In this document: positions 5,821 through 9,624 of the stretch, piece by piece
Layout of the letters: every line of letters starts with the position of its first letter
Numbering within the stretch: the stretch's first letter is position 1
Notes under the pieces: generated by a model
Database searches by the model: none
Told to the model about the DNA's origin: nothing
The model's input: only the letters and a program-made list of their open reading frames with translations
Source: Cyanobacteria bacterium M_surface_7_m2_037
GTDB taxonomy: Bacteria; Cyanobacteriota; Cyanobacteriia; PCC-6307; Cyanobiaceae
Direction of reading: 5' to 3'
Assembly: GCA_016882585.1 (NCBI GenBank)
Contig: VGPP01000061.1
Span: 1 to 9,624, forward strand
Length of the DNA: 9,624 nt
Made by a program: the position numbers and the translations under genes

Positions 5821-7173
5821 ATGCCCAAGTTCGATGCCCACCTGAAGTGCTCGTTCTGCGGCAAATCGCAGGACCAGGTGCGCAAGCTGATCGCCGGGCC
5901 GGGCGTGTACATCTGCGATGAGTGCATCGACCTCTGCAACGAGATCCTCGATGAGGAGCTCGTGGAGGGCCATGGCGGCGGCGCCCGCCAACCCGCCGAG
6001 GCCAAGGGCAAGGCACCGGCCAAGAAAAGCAGCAAACCCGTTCCCACCCTCGCCGAGATCCCCAAACCGCGGGAGATCAAGGCCCACCTCGATGCCCAGG
6101 TGGTGGGGCAGGAGGAGGCCAAAAAGGTGCTGTCGGTGGCCGTGTACAACCACTACAAGCGCCTGGCCTGGCAGGGCGATGGCAAGGGTGAGAGCAACGA
6201 AACCGCCACCCGCCTGCACAAGAGCAACATCCTGCTGATCGGCCCTACCGGCTGCGGCAAAACGCTGCTGGCCCAAACCCTGGCCGAGCTGCTGGATGTG
6301 CCCTTCGCCGTGGCTGATGCCACCACCCTCACCGAGGCGGGTTACGTCGGCGAAGACGTGGAAAACATCCTGCTGCGGCTGCTTCAGAAGGCCGATCTGG
6401 ATGTGGATCAGGCCCAGCGGGGCATCATCTACATCGACGAGATCGACAAGATCGCCCGCAAGAGCGAGAACCCCTCGATCACCCGGGATGTGTCGGGTGA
6501 GGGTGTGCAGCAGGCGCTGCTCAAGCTGCTGGAGGGCACCGTGGCCAACGTGCCACCCCAGGGCGGCCGCAAACACCCCTATCAAGACTGCATTCAGATC
6601 GACACCAGCCAGATCCTGTTCATCTGCGGTGGTGCCTTCGTGGGCCTCGAGGATGTGGTGCAGCGCCGCATGGGCCGCAACGCCATCGGTTTCATTCCCG
6701 AAGGCGGCCGCAGCCGCCACCGCCAGGCCAAGGATCAGCAGGCCGCCCACGTGCTGCGCCACCTCGAGCCCGACGATCTGGTGAAGTACGGCCTGATCCC
6801 GGAATTCATCGGCCGCCTGCCGGTGAACGCTGTGCTCGAACCGCTCGACAGCCGCGCCCTCGAAGCGATCCTCACCGAGCCGCGCGACGCCCTGGTGAAG
6901 CAGTTCCAGACGCTGCTGAGCATGGATGAGGTGCGGCTCGAGTTCGAGCCCGGTGCGGTGGAAGCGATCGCCGCCGAAGCCCACCGCCGCAAAACCGGCG
7001 CCCGGGCCCTGCGCGGCATCGTGGAGGAGCTGATGCTCGATCTGATGTACGACCTGCCATCCGACAAGAGCACCAAGGCCTTCACCGTGACCCGCGAGCT
7101 GGTGGAGGAGCGCACCAAGGCCAAGGTGCTGCCCCTGCCCGGCAGCGAGCAGGTGCAGCAGGAAACCGCCTGA
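5821..7173 (+). CDS. clpX: ClpX, ATP-dependent unfoldase subunit of the Clp protease
   Basis: ClpX is a hexameric AAA+ unfoldase that recognises tagged substrates and threads them into ClpP. The 450-residue protein begins with a zinc-binding domain whose four cysteines are C10, C13, C32 and C35. A charged Ala/Lys linker (about 50-75) follows. The AAA+ module has Walker A GPTGCGKT (141-148), pore loop GYVG (174-177), Walker B IIYIDEID (202-209), the RKH pore loop (250-252), the IGF tripeptide that docks on ClpP (289-291), the arginine finger R332 in EFIGRLP, and sensor 2 R395 in GARALRG. All key residues are present, so it should be active and able to bind ClpP. Length is slightly above E. coli (424) because of the linker. 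The ATG at 5821 gives the conserved start just before the zinc finger. clpP lies 103 nt upstream and an LRAT-domain gene 12 nt downstream. Confidence 0.97.
   Translation: MPKFDAHLKCSFCGKSQDQVRKLIAGPGVYICDECIDLCNEILDEELVEGHGGGARQPAEAKGKAPAKKSSKPVPTLAEIPKPREIKAHLDAQVVGQEEAKKVLSVAVYNHYKRLAWQGDGKGESNETATRLHKSNILLIGPTGCGKTLLAQTLAELLDVPFAVADATTLTEAGYVGEDVENILLRLLQKADLDVDQAQRGIIYIDEIDKIARKSENPSITRDVSGEGVQQALLKLLEGTVANVPPQGGRKHPYQDCIQIDTSQILFICGGAFVGLEDVVQRRMGRNAIGFIPEGGRSRHRQAKDQQAAHVLRHLEPDDLVKYGLIPEFIGRLPVNAVLEPLDSRALEAILTEPRDALVKQFQTLLSMDEVRLEFEPGAVEAIAAEAHRRKTGARALRGIVEELMLDLMYDLPSDKSTKAFTVTRELVEERTKAKVLPLPGSEQVQQETA
6964..6971. repeat. HIP1 octamer (GCGATCGC)
   Basis: A perfect HIP1 copy inside clpX, encoding part of EAIAAEA. 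Meaning as for the copy in dapA. Confidence 0.7.
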
Positions 7174-7185
7174 GCGCGGGCGGCC

Positions 7186-7857
7186 ATGGCCGTTGCTGAT
7201 CACCTGCAGGTGCCGCGCCAGCACGGCCTGTTCAATCACCACGGCATCGATCTAGGCGACGGCACCGTGGCCCACTACCTCGAGGGGCGGGAAATCCTGC
7301 GCAGCCCCTTGGAGGAGTTCAGCCGCGGCCAACCCCTGAGCGTGGTGGCCTACCCCGAAGGCAGCTGCTCGGCGCCAGGGGTGACCCTGCGCCGGGCCAT
7401 GGGCCGCCTGGGAGAGCAGAACTACAACCTGCTGTTCAACAACTGCGAGCACTTCGCCCACTGGTGCAAAACCGGCCGCCACCGCAGCGAGCAGGTGGAG
7501 AACTGGCTGCACACCGGCAGTCTCGGGGCTCTGGCCCTGGGCCAGTTCGTTCCCGCTGCCGTGCTGAGCGGCGCACGGATGCTGCTGCGGCAGGGTCTGC
7601 GGCTCAACGATGCGCAGCTCGAGCAGGGCAAGGCCCTGGCCCGGCGCAGCATCGAACAGCTCGATGGGCTGCGGCTGAAACTGCAGCAGCGGCTGGAGCT
7701 CGAACTCGCCAAGGCGGAGCAACGCTGGAGTCCGGGCGAGGCCCAGAGCCCAGGCTTTGAAACCCTGCGGCTGGCCGCCCAGAAGCTGGCAGATCAGCTC
7801 AGTGAGGTGGAGGAACTGGAAGGCCGGCTGGAGCGCATGCTCGAGCACGGCCAGTAG
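7186..7857 (+). CDS. LRAT/NC-domain protein (putative cysteine acyltransferase or hydrolase), function unknown
   Basis: This 223-residue protein has the signature of the LRAT-like (NC) branch of the NlpC/P60 superfamily. HHGIDLGDGTVAHY (18-31) supplies the conserved histidines H19 and H30, and NNCEHFAHWC (85-94) supplies the likely nucleophile C87. Known relatives include lecithin:retinol acyltransferase and PLAAT/HRASLS phospholipid acyltransferases, which move acyl chains through a cysteine thioester; bacterial members are poorly characterised. After the catalytic domain (about 1-110) comes a short, mildly hydrophobic, Gly/Ala-rich stretch (112-131) and then a long charged helix likely to form a coiled coil (about 137-222, broken near 182-190). 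No signal peptide is seen. The start ATG lies 12 nt after clpX, and the stop is 9 nt before dnaX, so it is probably part of the same transcript. The domain call is firm; substrate and cellular role cannot be read from the sequence. Confidence 0.85.
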   Translation: MAVADHLQVPRQHGLFNHHGIDLGDGTVAHYLEGREILRSPLEEFSRGQPLSVVAYPEGSCSAPGVTLRRAMGRLGEQNYNLLFNNCEHFAHWCKTGRHRSEQVENWLHTGSLGALALGQFVPAAVLSGARMLLRQGLRLNDAQLEQGKALARRSIEQLDGLRLKLQQRLELELAKAEQRWSPGEAQSPGFETLRLAAQKLADQLSEVEELEGRLERMLEHGQ

Positions 7858-7866
7858 CCTCCAGCC

Positions 7867-9624
7867 ATGCCGGCTGCCTACCAACCCCTCCACCACAAGT
7901 ACCGCCCGCAGCGCTTCGATCAGCTGGTGGGGCAGGAGGCGATCGCGGCCACCCTCGGCAATGCGCTGCGCTCGGGGCGGATCGCGCCGGCCTATCTGTT
8001 CAGCGGCCCGCGCGGCACCGGCAAAACCTCCAGCGCCCGCATCCTGGCCCGCTCGCTCAACTGCATCGGCTCCGATGGCCCCACGCCAGAGCCCTGCGGC
8101 ACCTGTGAGCTCTGCACCTCGATCGCCAACGGCAACGCCCTCGATGTGATCGAGATCGACGCCGCCTCCAACACCGGCGTGGACAACATCCGCGAGCTGA
8201 TCGAGCGCTCCCGCTTTGCGCCGGTGCAGGCCCGCTGGAAGGTGTATGTGGTGGACGAGTGCCACATGCTCTCCACCGCAGCCTTCAACGCGCTACTGAA
8301 AACGCTGGAGGAGCCGCCGCCGCGGGTGGTGTTCGTGCTGGCCACCACCGACCCCCAGCGGGTGCTGCCCACCATCCTCAGCCGCTGCCAGCGCTTCGAT
8401 TTCCGCCGCATCCCCCTCGAGGCCCTCGAGCAGCACCTGAGCTGGATCGCCCAGCAGGAGGAGATCGGCATCACCGCCGAGGCCTTGCATGTGGTGGCGC
8501 AGCGAGCCCAGGGCGGCCTGCGTGACGCCGAAAGCCTGCTGGATCAGCTCAGCCTGCTGCCGGCGCCGGTGGAACCCCAGGCGGTGTGGGAACTGCTGGG
8601 CGCGGTGCCCGAACAGGAACTGCTGCAGCTGGCCGAATCGCTGGCCGCTGGCGAACCGCTGGGCTTGATCGAAGCGATCCGCACCCTGCTTGAGCGCGGC
8701 CGGGAACCTTCGGCGGTGCTGCAGGGGCTGGCCGGCTTGCTGCGGGATCTGGTGCTGGCAGGCGTCGCTCCCGATCGGCTCGAGCTCACCAGTTTTTCGC
8801 CGCAGTTCCGCAGCGCCCTGCCGGATCTGGCGCGGCGCATCGGCAAAGCACCGCTGCTGCGCTGGCAGGCCCAGCTCAAGGGAAGCGAGCAGCAGCTGCG
8901 CCAGAGCGTGCAACCGCGCCTGTGGCTGGAGGTGCTGCTGCTGGGACTGCTCGCCGAACCCCAACAAGCCCGCACCGCCACGACCGGAGCCGCTCCCTCT
9001 CCAGCGCCGGCGCCTATGGCGGCACCGGCACCCACGGCACCGGTCGTCCCTAGCCCAGCCGTCGCTGCGGCTCCAGCCCCCGCCCTTGTGGCCGCTCCGG
9101 CGGCTTCGGCGGCTCCACCCACCGCACCAGCAGCACCGCCCGAACCAGAACCCGCCGCTGCCCCGCCAGCCGCGCCCCCAGCCGGCACCGATTTGGTGGA
9201 GCTCTGGCAGCAGATCCTCGCCGGCCTGGAGCTCCCCTCCACGCGCATGTTGCTCTCACAGCAAGCCGTGTTGGCCCGCCTGGATCAACAGCGCGCCGTG
9301 GTGCAGGTGGCCGGCAACTGGATGGCGATGGTGCAGAGCCGCTTGCCCCTGCTGGAGAAGGCGGTGGCTTCAGCTCTGGGCAGCCCCCGCCAGGTGATGC
9401 TCGAAGCCGGCGGTGCACCGCCACCGCCGCAGGCCCCAGCAGCACCAGCGCAGGCCCCGATCGCAGCAGCTCCACCACAGCCTGTCGCCGTCGCAACTGC
9501 CCCAGCGCCGGAGCCCCCGCGCGCCGCAGCACCTGCGTCGGTTGCACAGCCGCCCCAACCCGTTGCACCACCAGCCGAACCAGCGCCAGCGGCAGCACCG
9601 CCACCGGCAGCCGCCACACCCCCG
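7867..9624 (+). CDS. dnaX: DNA polymerase III subunit gamma/tau (partial; runs off the right edge)
   Basis: DnaX is the AAA+ motor subunit of the sliding-clamp loader. The 586 codons present show Walker A GPRGTGKT (47-54), a four-cysteine zinc module (C66, C77, C80, C83), Walker B VYVVDECHM (127-134) with D130/E131, and the SRC motif (172-174). The lid and collar domain reach to about 365. A Pro/Ala-rich linker follows (about 367-440). Then comes a compact module (about 441-515, DLVELWQQIL to RQVMLEAG) resembling the C-terminal tau domain, and a second Pro/Ala-rich stretch from 516 to the window edge. The true C-terminus is not visible. There is no A6G-type slippery sequence, so a short gamma form by E. 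coli-style frameshifting is not indicated here, and no intein interrupts the ATPase domain as in Synechocystis. The ATG lies 9 nt after the LRAT-domain gene. Confidence 0.95.
   Translation, partial: MPAAYQPLHHKYRPQRFDQLVGQEAIAATLGNALRSGRIAPAYLFSGPRGTGKTSSARILARSLNCIGSDGPTPEPCGTCELCTSIANGNALDVIEIDAASNTGVDNIRELIERSRFAPVQARWKVYVVDECHMLSTAAFNALLKTLEEPPPRVVFVLATTDPQRVLPTILSRCQRFDFRRIPLEALEQHLSWIAQQEEIGITAEALHVVAQRAQGGLRDAESLLDQLSLLPAPVEPQAVWELLGAVPEQELLQLAESLAAGEPLGLIEAIRTLLERGREPSAVLQGLAGLLRDLVLAGVAPDRLELTSFSPQFRSALPDLARRIGKAPLLRWQAQLKGSEQQLRQSVQPRLWLEVLLLGLLAEPQQARTATTGAAPSPAPAPMAAPAPTAPVVPSPAVAAAPAPALVAAPAASAAPPTAPAAPPEPEPAAAPPAAPPAGTDLVELWQQILAGLELPSTRMLLSQQAVLARLDQQRAVVQVAGNWMAMVQSRLPLLEKAVASALGSPRQVMLEAGGAPPPPQAPAAPAQAPIAAAPPQPVAVATAPAPEPPRAAAPASVAQPPQPVAPPAEPAPAAAPPPAAATPP
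7939..7946. repeat. HIP1 octamer (GCGATCGC)
   Basis: A perfect HIP1 copy near the start of dnaX, in the codons for EAIAA. Meaning as for the copy in dapA. Confidence 0.7.

Noticed and set aside
7201..7212. Perfect 12-bp palindrome CACCTGCAGGTG just inside the LRAT-domain gene
   Set aside because: It lies in coding sequence and is isolated, with no second copy or flanking operator-like symmetry seen; likely chance in GC-rich DNA.
5695..7242. A 515-codon open frame on the minus strand opposite clpX
   Set aside because: It mirrors clpX, which has every family motif in the plus-strand frame. The antisense product is rich in His, Gly, Leu and Gln with no recognisable domain, as expected for the complement of GC-rich coding DNA.
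6103..7940. A near-identical 14-nt string GGTGGGGCAGGAGG in clpX and dnaX
   Set aside because: Both copies encode the conserved VGQE box of AAA+ proteins; similar codon use explains it without any repeat element.
8968..9624. Possible tandem DNA repeats in the 3' part of dnaX
   Set aside because: The repetition is low-complexity Pro/Ala coding without a fixed unit length or exact repeated block.
7867..9624. Programmed frameshift site or intein in dnaX
   Set aside because: No A6G-like slippery run is present in the visible part and the ATPase domain is uninterrupted.

Overview
The window is a 9.6 kb, GC-rich (roughly two-thirds G+C by eye), gene-dense chromosomal segment. It most likely comes from a picocyanobacterium of the Cyanobium/Synechococcus type. 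The support is protein character (a cyanobacterial-type trigger factor and a ClpP/ClpX pair), three copies of the cyanobacterial HIP1 octamer GCGATCGC, mostly absent Shine-Dalgarno sequences, and the gene order. No mobile element, CRISPR array, tRNA or rRNA was seen.

Left half, minus strand (read right to left): asd (aspartate-semialdehyde dehydrogenase, 3277-2201), then dapA (4-hydroxy-tetrahydrodipicolinate synthase, 2198-1278), then rnj (ribonuclease J, starting at 1192 and running off the left edge). asd and dapA are effectively overlapping and supply the first two committed steps towards diaminopimelate, and so lysine and peptidoglycan. RNase J follows after an 85-nt spacer with hairpins. 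The order asd-dapA-RNase J is also known from Bacillus.

A 272-bp divergent intergenic region (3278-3549) separates this from the right half. It holds a perfect 10-bp-stem hairpin and a second inverted repeat touching the tig start codon.

Right half, plus strand: tig (trigger factor, 3550-4986), clpP (5025-5717), clpX (5821-7173), a small LRAT/NC-domain protein (7186-7857), and dnaX (clamp-loader gamma/tau subunit, from 7867 past the right edge). tig-clpP-clpX is a protein quality-control cluster: a ribosome-bound chaperone followed by the two halves of the ClpXP protease. The LRAT-domain gene sits within 12 nt of clpX and 9 nt of dnaX, so it is probably co-transcribed with both.

Most genes are ordinary housekeeping genes. 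The less ordinary features are the LRAT-like enzyme between clpX and dnaX, substantial stem-loops in the tig/clpP and clpP/clpX spacers that lack U-tracts, low-complexity tails on Asd and trigger factor, and two long Pro/Ala linkers in DnaX around a folded module. I did not find convincing evidence of a wholly new system.
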